This document shows, in pieces, positions 45,862 through 57,739 of a stretch of DNA of 64,000 bases. Both the position numbers and the translations under genes were made by a program. The notes under the pieces are model-generated. The model ran no database searches, was not told the DNA's origin, and worked only from the letters and a program-made list of their open reading frames with translations. The first letter of the stretch is position 1. Every line of letters starts with the position of its first letter. Source of the DNA: Leptodactylus fallax (taxonomy: Eukaryota; Chordata; Amphibia; Anura; Leptodactylidae); NCBI GenBank assembly GCA_947044405.1, contig CAMRHE010000021.1, positions 11,950,501 to 12,014,500 on the forward strand. The letters are read 5' to 3'.

Positions 45862-46146
45862 GGCGAAAGCCCCACATAGTGAGCCACAGCCAAAAAGCGT
45901 TGCGGGAAAAAGCGCGGCAGAAACACGTCCCATTTTTTCCCACAGCACTTTTCACAGAAAGTCCGCAAAGTTTTCCTCTGTGGACTTTCTACTTCAATTA
46001 TACCCAAAAGGAAAACACCACCTTTTCTGTACGTATAATTGACGTGCTGCGATTTATAAAAACGTGATGGTATTTGAAATCGCAGCATGTCCACTGTGTA
46101 TATTTTTCTGCAAAGTGTGGATGGGATTAGCCAGAATCCCATCCAA
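45862..46146. mobile_element. Palindromic MITE, left arm and centre only
   Basis: Begins GGCGAAAGCCCCACATAGTG and reaches the family centre GATGGGATTAGCCAGAATCC at about 46118-46146. The right arm is missing, replaced by the minisatellite-bearing element that starts at 46147. Confidence 0.6.
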
Positions 46147-46870
46147 GAGAGGTATGGTGACCGCTCCCTACTTCACTACTGTCCCCCAGTGTGCTTTGGC
46201 CCTGTGAGGTGTAGGCAAGATGTGATGACGTCACGCAAATTGCACCTGCAGCTCCCTGAAAACTCCGGGAGCAAAGACTGCTGACAGAGGGGAGCGAGGA
46301 AAGGTATCAGTGTTTTTTTATGTTAAACTTTGGGAGCAGATGGAGGGGGATATTAAACTCTGGGCAGCTGGCGGATGACATTAAATTGTGGGGGTCGCTG
46401 GATGGGGATATTAAACTGGTGGCAGCTAGAGGAGGATATTAAACTGGGGGCAGCTAGAGGGGGACATTAATGTCTGCCTCTAGTTTCCCCCCAGTTTAAT
46501 GTCCTCCTCCAGTTGCCCCCAGCTTAATGTCACCCTCCAGCTACCCCCACGGTTTAATGTACCCCTCCAGCTGCCCCCAGTTTAATATCCCCCTCCAGCT
46601 GCCCCAGCTTAATGTCCTCATCTAGTTTCCCCCAGTTTAAACGGGGACACCAGGAGAGGGACTTTATACTTTAGATGCAATTTGAGGGGAACATTATAAT
46701 GTGCATGCATATAATGTTAGGGTGACTGTAGGAGCATTATACTGTGTGGGGGCAGAAAGATAAATGTATGGGAGTGGGCAGACTCAATGCAGAAGTGGGT
46801 GGATCCAAATTTGCCACGCACTGCACATATTCTATCCCTCTTTCTGGGAGGTATGCTTCTGGTTTTGGTG
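46147..46870. mobile_element. Minisatellite-bearing repeat, inverted relative of 17112-17884
   Basis: Carries ACATTAAACTGGGGGCAGCT-type units on one strand to about 46465, then the inverse type (CCCCAGTTTAATGTCCTCCT) from about 46480 to 46640, period about 28-30 bp. It closes with CTTTCTGGGAGGTATGC, the inverse of the CATACCTCCCAAC terminus near 17108. The switch of unit orientation inside one element is notable. Confidence 0.6.
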
Positions 46871-47470
46871 GCACTGCCAGTAACTGCAGGATTGTTGTAC
46901 TTCCTGAAAATGAAGATAAAGTTTTTGGTTACTTAGCTCGCTCATCTCAGTCACAGGGGGAAATTGCACCCGAGAGTGATGTGATATTAAGTAAGGCTTT
47001 TGTGTGTTCCTCCTCTAATGTTGTAACATGTAATTTACCCCAGGGCCTTCCTGGACTGACAACCATGTCTCTTTCATCATCTTCACTGACGCATATCCCT
47101 AGTAGTGATGTAGCACCTGCTGAAAAAGCTAGTTCTCCTTGTCAGAGTCTTCCTCCTCTTTTTTGGATGAGAACAGTCAACATTTTTTGCAAGTAGATGG
47201 GGCAGAGGTGGAAGAGGGAGACATGACTGTTGGTGGTGAAAGTTGTAGTGGCAGGGGGTTTGGTATTGGTAGCTGTTCGTCCAGGGGCACTAGGGGAAAA
47301 TTTGGAGCTGGAAATTAAGAGGGTGTGCAAGAACCCCATAGCCATGATGAGTCAGAAAAAAGTAGGGAAAACAATTATATTGCAGATGATGGTTCTTTTA
47401 CAATAAGACCTGGCAACTGGGTTAGTGGGGATAGTAACCATCCCAGCAAAACAAAACAAAATAGCTCCCT
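46871..47470 (+). repeat. Possible hAT interior remnant
   Basis: Continues after the insertions with serine-rich coding-like sequence; the frame 46744-47196 crosses the element border at 46870, so it is not a gene. Placement within a hAT element is inferred from its neighbours only. Confidence 0.3.
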
Positions 47471-47549
47471 ATAGATCAAGATCTGGTTTTCTAAGAAACA
47501 TAGTGATATTGTCTAGGTTTCAAGCAAGGTGACCTGCAAAGGCAGCTAC

Positions 47550-47602
<53 letters not shown>

Positions 47603-47608
47603 ATCTAT
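47550..47608. repeat. (ATCT)n microsatellite
   Basis: About 13 units. Confidence 0.95.
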
Positions 47609-48700
47609 AAAATCTGCAGTAGCAACTAAGCCAAATTAAGTGCTTATAGTTCCAGAGGTGATTTGTTTTTGCAGCAGCCACTTCACTTATCAGCACACTG
47701 ATGATCACATTTATCATGTATATGTACATAAGACACAGAATCCACCAGTCACAATAGAGGATTTCACAGCTTATCTACTCCCCCCTACACAATGACCACT
47801 GCATAGGTCACAGGGCAAGTCTAGAAAATTCTTCTATAGAAGTCAATAGTGTCTGCTCCAGACTATTTGTTTTTATGGCCCCTGGTCCATTTCCTGAAAA
47901 CAGGAAGTGACGGACATAGTAGCCACAGTTGAAACTGTATGTTGTTGGATCCATTGCCTGTATACTATATGCTTTTTTGTTTCTTCTAGTTACGTATGTA
48001 AATATATTTACAGGTATTTTTGCAATCAGTCACAGCAATTTCTGTGTGAATGGAGGTTTCTGCACACTTGGTTCAATATAAATAATATAAATACTCAAAC
48101 TGAAAGTCCATCATATTTTTATGATCAGTAAAACAGACCCACGAATATAATACCAAGGCTGTTTTTTTAACTCTTTCAGATTCACTTTTCTGAGGTGTTC
48201 TGTATACCAAAGGTCCATGGTCCCACAAGTGTATATTACTACTGTTTATTACAGAACCTTATAGTAGCAGTTCATAACAACTCTCTGAATCACAAAGTGC
48301 TCAGCAGCTCTTTGCTGGACTTCTTGCACTTTCTGTCTCTTGTGCACCTTCTGCACATAATACTATTAAACTAAGATCTCTCTGCGCTCGCTTAGTTGCT
48401 TCCTCCTGCATATGAACCAGAAATTGTATTTTAAATGACCCTTTTGAGTTAATATTAAATATCAAAATTTGCCCACAGATTCACTTTAATAGTTAAAATT
48501 ATTTTCCGATGGGAAACAAACTATCTTTGAAGTATCAATGGTAGGGGCCCTAAGATAACAATATGTTACTCACCCAACCTCAGTACCCTGTCACTCCAGT
48601 TCCCAGCTATGCTCCACTTACAGACCCTATGTATGGATGTTGCAATGATATTTTATTTTCTCCAGAAAAGTGTTTTAATGCAGGTCCTTATGGAAGCAGC
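47609..48700. other. Unannotated sequence
   Basis: No transposon ends, array or known coding motif. The region around 48160-48490 may be an old repeat (AGATTCACTTT appears near both ends) but ends are unclear. Confidence 0.4.
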
Positions 48701-49130
48701 CTAATTTAGGCCTTAAAGGAGCCTACCATAAGCAAAGCTGGTTTGAAACCACCTACATGTTGTTGTTGGGGCAGTTAGTGACATAGTGAACATACCTTTC
48801 TTGTGTCAAAGTGCAATCTCGCTGCTGATAAAATCAATTTTTATTCCATATGCAAATGAGCTATTTGATGCATTCCTGGTAGGACTTCACCTGCCAGAGC
48901 ACCTACTTCTTTTGTGGTCACTGCAAATCGCTGTCCAAGGGACATGTCAGCCTTTCTGTTTTGAGGACGGCACTGGGTGGCAACTACAAAAGAAAATGGG
49001 TGTTTTGGCAGGAGTGACACCACCCAGAGTGCACTAAACAGTTAATTTGCTTATGAAATAAAAGTTTAATTTCTCAGCAAGATTTCACTTTGAACACAAG
49101 AAAGTTATGTGTATAACAACAAATAATTGG
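48701..49130. repeat. Dispersed repeat fragment
   Basis: Starts GGCCTTAAAGGAGCCTACC and includes TATGCAAATGAGC and CACTGGGTGGC. These phrases recur in frog repeats as I remember them. The 60-80-codon frames on both strands are not supported. Confidence 0.35.
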
Positions 49131-49133
49131 TTT

Positions 49134-49400
49134 AAGGCTAAGGCCGCAGCCAAAAACTGCTGTGGAAAAAAATGGGGCGGAAACTCTGCGGACTTTCTGT
49201 CCCTATTATACCTTTAGGGGAAATTACAGCATTTCCATAGGTATAATTGGTTTAATTGACATGCTGCAATTTACAAAAACTTAAGCGCTTTTTCAAATCG
49301 CAGCATTTCTGCTGCTGATTTTTTTCTGCAATGTGTAGATGCGATTAGCCAGAATCCTATTAACTTTTCAGGTATTGTAATACACAGCATTTTTTGCTTA
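49134..49400. mobile_element. Palindromic MITE, second family, decayed
   Basis: Starts AAGGCTAAGGCCGCAGCC; the centre is GATGCGATTAGCCAGAATCC near 49339-49358. Only the left arm is well preserved. Confidence 0.55.
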
Positions 49401-51405
49401 CTGCGCATGTTCCGTCTCCATTTTGTGGTGGTCTCATGTAAGAAGAGGAGTGAAGAGGAGGAGATACGTCAGGAGCAGAAGTGAGAGGCGGAGCTGGAAC
49501 CTATGACGGAGCACCCCCTGTGCTTTCTGAAGACCAATTTGCATAACAAAGAAAGAAGACAAAACTCAAAAACGGCGTCGCGGACCTGAAAAGGTAGGAG
49601 AAGAATAGTCTTTCTAAAGGTTATTCCGACGTGCTTTTAGTTAAAAATCGATTTTTTAATGATAGAATCCCTTTAACCATCTATCTACATTATGTTTGCA
49701 AAATTTTTTAGCCCTTCAGGACACAGCCTTTGTTGGACATTAGCTAATGGCGACTTTTTATGTTTTCATTTTTAACATTTCAGAAGCTAACTTTCCATTT
49801 TTTCCATAGCCATATTAAGGTCTGTTTTTCTGGATTACAAGTTGAAATTTAGATAGCACTATTTTGAGGTACATTGTTATGACTAGCAGCACAGAATCAG
49901 CATTCTGCTGTGTCTTTATATCACACATGCAAGTGGGGTAATTGCTTGGGAGTTGCTATGCGACTGCTGTCAACATGCACAGTACTATAGAGGATGACAA
50001 AACAGGGAAAGTACTCAGTAATGCATAATAGTCAGCACATATGCAAGATTTCAGTGAAGGAGCCATGGTGTAGGCTTTTAGCAGGAAGCTGTTGGGTGGG
50101 CCCCAAGAACAGGTTCCTCTGGTGGGTCCTAGGCCCTTCAGTCCGACACTTCTTCACCATCATCTGTTTGAAACAACAATCCATTATCATCACCCTTGCG
50201 CTTCCCTGTCTAACAGGGAGCTCCCATTTCCTTGTATTACCAATTATTTGCTATGCTAATATATGCTTCACATTTTTCCCATTGTAGCTGTCCGTCTGTT
50301 AAACCATTTGACCCTACTTAAGTCCTGATGGTATGGGTGACACTGTTAGTACCCAGGAAATACTGTAGGTAAAGTAAATTAGTTTTACTGGCGTTAATAC
50401 ATAAATAGTGGGTGAACTTATCAAAATGTTACCTATGTACTGTAAGTAGCAAATGATGGACCGTGGCATGGACAAGCAGTTATGCTTAACAGTTTCCATA
50501 ATTAGTAGTGAATTAAGGATGCAGTGAATAAAGAAATGAATGTAACAGTCAACTCAAAATATTTACTTCAGTCTCTATAATTGAACACGCCATCTGCAAT
50601 TCTCTCTTTCTTACAGGGCACTCCAACCTGATCTCACCTCGGTTGGCTTCACCACTGGTGACTTTGCTCAGTTTCTCCACCTAGGTTATTGGTTGCTGTC
50701 CTGGGAACATCCAAATGGAGGACTTATCTTGCAGGTATCTTCACAAAATTTGTGAACTGTGAATGTCTCAAAAGTTTCTCCCCTTCCCAATGTCAAATTT
50801 GATAAAGTTCTTGTAGCAGGTGTGGCGTAGAGAAAGAGAATTAGTATTCTTTTTCTTTGTAGATCCTAGAAAGGCAGAGGGAGTGCCTGTGATAGTGGTG
50901 AAACTCCTGGATACACATTGAAAGTCTGAGGGCACAAGAAGTCATGTTGCACCACCCAGGTGCCCCTTAAAACCTCCTCATACACCAGCACTCAGAGTTA
51001 GGCTGTTACACCACCACATATGGAACAGGCTCCAATCTCCACCTTGGTGAGTGTCTTTTGTAACTGATAGGAGCCTATACAGCTCCATTATCACTCACCA
51101 CTGAAGCAAAGCTCCCTGATCCAAGTGGAGCTGAGCATTGCAGCTGTAGTGCAGTATATTCTGAAATCAATATTTTATTATTAATAGCAGATATTTCTAT
51201 TAACAAGAGATCAGGAGAATGGGGGATCGAAAGTCCCCCTGAATTCTGTGAATGAAATGGCAGTGTGCTTGTGTGACCCACATTCCATTCATTCCACTCT
51301 GCTGTAAAGAAAAGAAAGAGAGAGAGAGTAAAACCTGATGGATCGGGCCACACCTCTTCTTTCTTGTCCACATGGTGCACTTGAATTGCTAAATGCTTAA
51401 GAATG
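49401..51405. other. Mostly unannotated; first 280 bases look like a repeat
   Basis: About 49401-49680 has GC-richer repeat-like sequence ending AGAATCCCTTTAACC. The remainder to 51405 shows no gene or array. The 97-codon frame at 49994-50287 lacks known motifs. The 175-codon minus-strand frame at 51075-51602 runs across the hAT border at 51414 and is not a gene. Confidence 0.4.
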
Positions 51406-51867
51406 ACTACAGGCAGGGCCGGCTCCAGGTTTGTTTGGGCCCTTGGGCGACAGAGCCCCAGTGAATCCCTTTTGGAGTAACTCATGCACAATGCAGCAAA
51501 AAAACGAAAATCGAAATTGGGTGTTTTTTGCTGAGGTAGATCTACTGGAGTGGACTGTAATACAGTCCATTCCATACAAGTAGATACAACCTGTTCAGAC
51601 ATCAGAAAGTAAAGTGGAATTTGAGGCAGACATCTGCCTTGGATTCTTCTTTATCTTCTGCCCCCAGCTCACAGTGCAGAACATCAGCATTCCCTTGCGG
51701 TTTTCCACCGCTGATTAGGCCCAAATGAATGAGTCTAACCAGTGTGGAGTCTCAGGCCACGGTTACCTGCTCCAATTAGTTTCAATAGGAGGCAGAATGA
51801 GGGAGAAATCTGCTGCTTAATCAGTGTCAGATTCCACAGTGTGAACAGGGCCTGATACTGTTAATAG

Positions 51868-52665
51868 TGCCACTCCACAGTGGCCCCCACACAGTATCCT
51901 ATGCTCCACAGTGACCCCCACACAGTATTATATACTCCACAGTGGCCCCCACGCAGTATTATATACTCCACAGTGGCCCCCACGCAGTCTTATATACTCC
52001 ACAGTGTCCCCCATGCAGTATTATATACTCCACAGTGGCCCCCATGCAGTATTATATGCTCCACAGTGGCCCCCACGCAGTATTATATGCTCCACAATGT
52101 CCCCCACGCAGCATTATATGCTCCACAGTGGCCCCCACGCAGTATTATATGCTCCACAGTAGCCCCCATGCAGTATTATATACTCCATAGTGGCCCCCAC
52201 GCAGTATTATATACCCCACAGTGGCCCCCATGCAGTATTATATACTCCACAGTGACCCCACGCAGTATTATATATTCCACAGTGGCCCACACACAGTATT
52301 ATATACTCCACAGTATCCCCACGCAGTATTATATGCTCCATAGTGGCTCCCACGCAGTATTATACACTCCACAGTGGCCCCCACACAGTATTATATGCTC
52401 CACAGTGGCCCCCACCCAGTATTATATGCTCAACAGTATTATATGAATCACAGTGGCCCCCTCACAGTATTATATGCTCCACAGTGGCTCCCACACAGTA
52501 TTATATGCCCAGCAGTGGCCCCCCACACAGTATTATATACTGCACAGTGGCCCCCACACAGTATTATATGCCCAGCAGTGGCCCCACACAGTATTTTATG
52601 CTCAGCAGGGACCCCCACACAGTATTTTATGCTCAGCAGGGGCCCCCACACAGTATAATATGCTC
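51868..52665. repeat. 31-bp minisatellite, about 25 units
   Basis: Typical unit: CAGTATTATATACTCCACAG followed by TGGCCCCCACG. The unit contains no stop triplet on the plus strand, so all three forward frames stay open over long spans, producing several apparent proteins of 31-residue repeats. A few units carry small deletions or TAG variants. These frames should not be called as genes. Confidence 0.95.
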
Positions 52666-52687
52666 CCAAAAGCCCCCCTCCTCTCCA

Positions 52688-52735
52688 GTGCTATTATTAT
52701 ACTCTGGGGTCTCCTCAGACCCCAGAGTATAATAA
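52688..52735. repeat. Hairpin around CAGACCCCAGAGTATAATAAT
   Basis: ATTATTATACTCTGGGGTCT is followed after three bases by its inverse AGACCCCAGAGTATAATAAT. Same word family as 7137-7190, 92-107 and the ends of 58320-58735. Confidence 0.85.
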
Positions 52736-53238
52736 TCGGAGGCCCAGGGAAGGTGAATAAAAATAACAAACACTGATACTCACCTTGCATTACCTTTCCT
52801 GGGCATCCTCGGGCTGTCCTGCTGTCTTCAGCATCTTCGACCATCTTCAGACATCCCTGCTGAGGCCCGTGATTGGTCCTCAGCGGTCATGTGGGGGGCG
52901 CACTGACGTCATTACGCCGCTGCGCCCCATGTGACCGCTGGGGCCTAATCACACCTCCCTTGGTGACATGCCGGGGCCCCTTTTCATCTGCAATATGCAT
53001 AGCGGTCGGGGAACCAGGCTTTCCCCAACCGCTATCATAGTGGTCCGGGGCCCCAGCCATCTCCAGCTGGCTGCAGGCCCCGTACCTCGCTGGGTCCAGT
53101 CGCATTCGTACCCCCTGCGACCACGATTGTTACGCCGTAACAGTCAGCACCCGAAAGCCGAGTGGGCCCCTTCAGAAGAATGGGGCCCCCGGCACTTGCC
53201 GGGGTATGCCGGGTGCTGACACCAGCCCTGACTACAGG

Positions 53239-54812
53239 CCCTGGTAACCTATTTTACCCACATAATGACACAGGGTAGTTTGGGTATTAAAGGGGTTGAC
53301 GTCTTTCAGACCAATATTGAGAGACAAATGTTGTTGTTCATATAATAATGATACTTTTTGTGTCAATTCCTCGTGGTTTTCTAGATCTCTGCTTGCTGTC
53401 ATTCATTCTGCTAACTTCCAGTGAATAAAAATCAGACCATGGTCATATACAGTCCATGGTTATGTGATGACAAATTTTTATTTCCCATTGCTAAAGAGTA
53501 AAAACAGCATGTTATAAGTGGAAAAAAAAAACTTTTTACGCGTTTCATGTCACATGGATCCTTAGTCATAGCATAAAGAGCAACCTGTATCAGAGTATTT
53601 AAATTATCTGAAGGTAACTTCCCCCAAAATACAACTCACATCAGGTGACCCCCTATACAATTAAACAAACAAATATGTAACATTTGCCATAACAAAAAAC
53701 ACGTTAATAATTTTAACCAATTAATTTCCCATATACAGTAAAGGCCACATTGTATCCATCATGAGAATCTAAAACCCCTTTCTGGAAAGGAGGGTAACTC
53801 TAAGGATGGCAATTCAGTCAATCAGTCAGATGACCTTATGGGGTCAAAAAACCCAACTTCTCCATTGTCAAACTAAAGTTGCCCAAAAAGAAATCAATGA
53901 TTAAAAAATGAACCCAGCGATCAAGTCGCCGACACCACAAGTTGCTACTCTAAGAGTGAATACAAGTCAGTGATGAAAAGAATGTGATTAATTTTTCGTC
54001 ATGTATTCTATCTAAGCAGCATGTTTCTGTGTTATCTAAAGGATTGGATTTTCCTACATTCCAATTTGGCTTGTTTGCCCCAGAAACCATTTTTTAATAG
54101 GACACTACCAGTCCACATGTTACTCATACTACCTTGAACAGCCTGCGTGGCCTAAACATGCTGCTATGGTGAAAGTCATTGGTCAGTAATTAGAAAGTGA
54201 ACTATCTGCAGACAATCTTGGTGATTTGCTGATTTGCATGTCCAAATGAATTCAGCTTGGGAGACAACCATTAGTAACCTTATTGAAGGCATGTTAAGTG
54301 CATGCATTTCTGCGTGTGGGATTAATACTTCATACTGAATAAATCAAAATGTTTTGAGTATTTTGTGTCTATTTTTTATCATTTCCGTATCATTAACATG
54401 TCTGCTGATCTGATAATTCCAAGACTTTTCCTACTTTGTGTTGCAATTTTGATGTTGAGCAGTGTATCAACGGGTCATTCCAGGCACTTACACAGATCAA
54501 ACAATTTACCTATCATATGAAGATGCCTTTTTCTCTCCAGATGGCTGTTTTCAGACTGTGAAATTGAGCACATTCTAAACTGTAAGAAAGTGCATAGAAA
54601 ACTTTCTTTCCTATTTGACTGGAAGTGATATGATCCTGAGAAGCGTTTTCTCTATATATTAAAGAGGGGAAAGAAAAAATGCAACATGGTTTTGCTGAGT
54701 TGTTTTTCCAAAAACATTTTTGAGCTGCATCTCACTACATGGGGTCTTAGCCTATAACATTTTTTTTCATTTGGTTTATACAAATTTTCGGTGATACATG
54801 GGACTTTATATT
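53239..54812. other. Mostly unannotated; two repeat traces
   Basis: ATTAAAGGGGTTGACGTC at 53287 is a solo TTAA-type terminus. ACTTTTTACGCGTTTCATG near 53530 is the ACGCGTTTC motif seen also at 57597. About 54120-54350 is complex sequence (TGCTGATTTGCATGTCC, GTCAGTAATTAGAAAG) that could be regulatory. No gene. Confidence 0.35.
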
Positions 54813-54814
54813 TA

Positions 54815-55968
54815 CCGTATTTTTCAGACTATAAGACACATCGGACCATAAGACGCACCTAGGTTTTAGAGGAGGAAAATAGGGAAAAAAATTTTGAAGC
54901 AAAAAACGGTGAAATATTTAATATATGGGAGTTGTAGTTTTGCAACAGCTGCAAGGCCACATTGACAGGTGGCCAGATGTACCTTTTAGTTATACCATTT
55001 TGGGGAATGTCTATTGCTTAGATCACTTTTTATTCAAATCAGAGGCAAAACAGTGAAAAAAAAAACAGCGGTTCGGCACTTTTGATTTTTTTTTTCCTGC
55101 TACACGGTTCACCGTACAGGAAAAATATTTTTATAAGTTTGTAGATCGGGCATTTTCGGACACAGGAATACCTAATGTGTATGTGTTTCACAGTAATTTT
55201 CTACTTTTATATGTATTCTAGGGAAAGGGGGTGATTTAGAACTTTTATTTTTTATTTTTTTTATATTTTTAAAAATTATTTATTTTACTATTTGATTATC
55301 CACCCCTAGGGGGCTTGAACCTGAAATCATTTGACTGCAAGTCCCATAGACTGCAATACAACTGTATTGTATGGGAGATTCGGTACATTACTATTGAGAC
55401 TGGTCATAGACCAGGCGCAATAGTAATATTACTATGACAAGCCTGGGAGCCTTGATAAGGGTCCCAGCTGTCACAGAAACAGGTCGGATCCTGCAATCTC
55501 GCCACGCAGGAGGCGGCCTGCAACTTGAAAGGTATGGGGCTATTTTTACACTTTGGGGGGGGGGGGCTTTGAAGTAGTAATGCCAGTAGTAGTCCACTCT
55601 GATCGCAGGCATTAGCTCCAGGTCTCCGCTGTACATTACAGTGGAGACTTGGTAGCTGTGGTGACCGCTCTGCAGCAGGGCGGCTGCCTTCATCTTTACA
55701 GACCCGACATCCAACGTAATAGCACGGCGGATGTCAGGATAGGTTCGCTGGGACATCCTCTCCCTCAAGTCCAGGGCCAGAACATCGTCCTACTCCTGCC
55801 GCTGCAGGAAGCCTCGCTGCAGGAAGCCGGTGGCAGCAGGAGTGGGGCGATGCTGCGACCCCGCTCCTCTGCTCCCCCATCACGCCACATTTGGACTATA
55901 AGATGTACCTCCCATTTTCCTCCCAAATTTGGGGGGAAAAAGTGCATCTTATAGTCCAAAAAATACGG
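54815..55968. mobile_element. TA-flanked element with CCGTATTTTT ends
   Basis: Starts CCGTATTTTTCAGACTATAAG after TA (54813-54814) and ends CTTATAGTCCAAAAAATACGG before TA (55969-55970). The inverse ends of about 20 bases and TA flanks fit a Tc1/mariner-type MITE. The interior contains sequence related to the TTAACCCC family in inverted orientation (about 54900-55440) and a G run at 55553-55566. The 125-codon minus-strand frame has no known motif. Confidence 0.7.
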
Positions 55969-56174
55969 TATGTCATTTTTATTTTTGCAAGTTTTTTCTT
56001 GTTTTATAAATATAGCGGAAAATGTAAACAAAAGGAGGGGAAACATGTTTTTTTACATTTTTCCTGTTTTTCATTTTAACATAAACTCTATTAGGGTAAA
56101 CTTCATGTTGATGTCACATAGTTTCGTGTCATCAGGGATGAGGCTAAAACTTATTATGTGGGTGTGTTGGTGAC
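55969..56174. other. Short AT-rich spacer
   Basis: Nothing recognised. Confidence 0.45.
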
Positions 56175-56932
56175 TAGATATGAGTGAACCGATATGTAAC
56201 TAGTCAGATTTGACCTAAATTTTTTAACAAAACCGAAACCATTTGTCTCGGATTAACTAAAGTGGCTGATGCAACAAGCATTGCACATTTATAATACTAA
56301 GGATACAGAGAAGAAGAAGGATCCCAAATGCTCTGTGACATCGGATGGCTTCTGGCATCACCTGAATACCAATCAGCCAAAAGTGAGTGGTAGGTGTAGA
56401 CCTTAGAGAACTGATGTCACAGACACAGTATATGATTTTTGCTGAGAAAGACAGAGCCATTTTGTGCTATTTGCAAGCTGAGGGAAATTGTGCTATCACC
56501 ATCACTGCTAATCCAAAGCAACTGCTACAGTTTGCTACTGGAAAAACAACAGAAACATTGCAATATAACTACAGAATAATAGGAAGAGGACTAATTGACT
56601 GAAGTTTAGTTATATTTAATCAATTTTAGGCAGAAAGGCAGATAAATCATATGAGTGGGGGAGGGAGAATGTCTGCACTCTGCTGTGGTATCAGTGTGAA
56701 TGCAGTTTTGACATACACTGGACAGTTCAGCCTTTCATTGCTAATCTCATTTTGTTAACTTTTTTTTTGCAATAAAGCTTATTTTTTTGTAATACAGTAT
56801 CAGATTTGCCATTGCCGTTACTATTACTGTATCTTGCTGAATTTTGAGCTGTGACTGTCCAGAGTGCCTTACATTGCTTTTATTGACAAAGTCAGTCTGG
56901 TTAGCAAAAAAATCCTTTGTGAGGCTAAGGCC
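56175..56932 (+). mobile_element. hAT-like element copy, 5' part (pair of 44823-45560)
   Basis: The left end, TAGATATGAGTGAACC, resembles the hAT terminus TAGAGATGAGTGAA seen intact at 61107. It is collinear with 44823-45560 over its whole length. It is followed, as in the other copy, by a palindromic MITE and a 110-bp-unit array. Confidence 0.65.
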
Positions 56933-57075
56933 CCACATTGTGGAAATGCAGCATTTTTTATTGCAGATTTTGCTGCATTTTTTTGAGCCAAAGTCTGGAG
57001 TGGATTTAACAGAAGGGAAACGTCTGAGAGCTTCCTTTATATTTATCTTCCCTTTTCAAGCCACTACTGACTTTG

Positions 57076-57448
57076 AAACAACCTATTAGGAATGGCGATA
57101 CCATAAATAAATAACATAAACACCAAATATAATGAAAGTATCAAAAAGTCATTTTATTTCATACAAGAAAAGACATAAAAAGTATTATTTAAAAACACAA
57201 TGTGTCATAAACACAGACAAGAGGCAAGGTCACGGCTTTCCCAGGCAGGCACACCACAAATAAAAAAAAATATATATGTATGTATCACAACGTATGCAAG
57301 AGTCCAAAAAGCATATATATCATATCATATCATGCACAATGCACAGAACATAGTTACTGGACAACTGCATATATATGGCATTATTTCAAGATACTCCACA
57401 TAAATAGCATTCACTGGAAAGACATGTCAGACATATTTCAGTAAATAG

Positions 57449-57505
<57 letters not shown>

Positions 57506-57631
57506 AACATTAATCACCAAAATCAGACAGTCTTACCAACGAACAAATATGAATATGCAAGGGAACGCTGTGACCTCCACCAGCAGCCCCTACGTACGTT
57601 TCACCCCCGTTTCGTCAGGGGGCTTCACCCC
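57076..57631. mobile_element. Insertion inside the palindromic MITE
   Basis: Flanked by CTGACTTTG (57067-57075) and CTGATTTTG (57632-57640), a 9-bp duplication with one difference. Its 556 bp include (AG)n at 57459-57503 and end with ACGTTTCACCCCCGTTTCG and GTCAGGGGGCTTC, a motif recurring in frog repeats. Class unknown. Confidence 0.65.
57459..57503. repeat. (AG)n microsatellite
   Basis: About 22 AG units after a TA run. Confidence 0.95.
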
Positions 57632-57739
57632 CTGATTTTGGCTCAAAAAACCGAATCAAAATCTGCAACAAAAAAAGCTGCGTTTCCACAACGTGGGGCC
57701 TCAACCTTAAGGGTTTTTTTTGGGGTGGAGGCAGTAGAG

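Larger units (their letters stand above)
51414..53230. mobile_element. Non-autonomous hAT element with 31-bp array
   Basis: Perfect 8-bp target duplication ACTACAGG at 51406-51413 and 53231-53238. The ends, CAGGGCCGGCTCCAG and GACACCAGCCCTG, are imperfect inverse copies of hAT type. The 1817-bp interior has no transposase. It holds about 25 tandem 31-bp units (51868-52665), a perfect hairpin (52688-52735) and a GC-rich tail. An 8-bp duplication with CAGGG ends is diagnostic of hAT. Confidence 0.88.
56933..57712. mobile_element. Palindromic MITE (GGCTAAGGCCCC family) split by an insertion
   Basis: The left half, 56933-57075, starts GGCTAAGGCCCCACATTG. The right half, 57632-57712, ends ACAACGTGGGGCCTCAACC. 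Between them sits the insertion 57076-57631. Confidence 0.75.

Noticed and set aside
45648..46142. 164-codon minus-strand frame
   Set aside because: Runs through the 110-bp array and a palindromic MITE; repeated residues mirror the DNA repeat.
46744..47196. 150-codon frame considered as a hAT N-terminal exon
   Set aside because: Starts inside the minisatellite repeat and crosses its end near 46870; serine-rich tail lacks a recognisable BED or other domain.
51075..51602. 175-codon minus-strand frame
   Set aside because: Crosses the exact left border of the hAT element at 51414, so it joins host and transposon DNA.
51868..52665. Regularly spaced repeats as a possible CRISPR array
   Set aside because: Units are contiguous with no unique spacers, and the genome is vertebrate.
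51880..52776. Several overlapping open frames of 82-188 codons with repeated Q-Y-Y-type motifs
   Set aside because: All come from the stop-free 31-bp array inside a TSD-bounded hAT element; three overlapping frames cannot all be genes.
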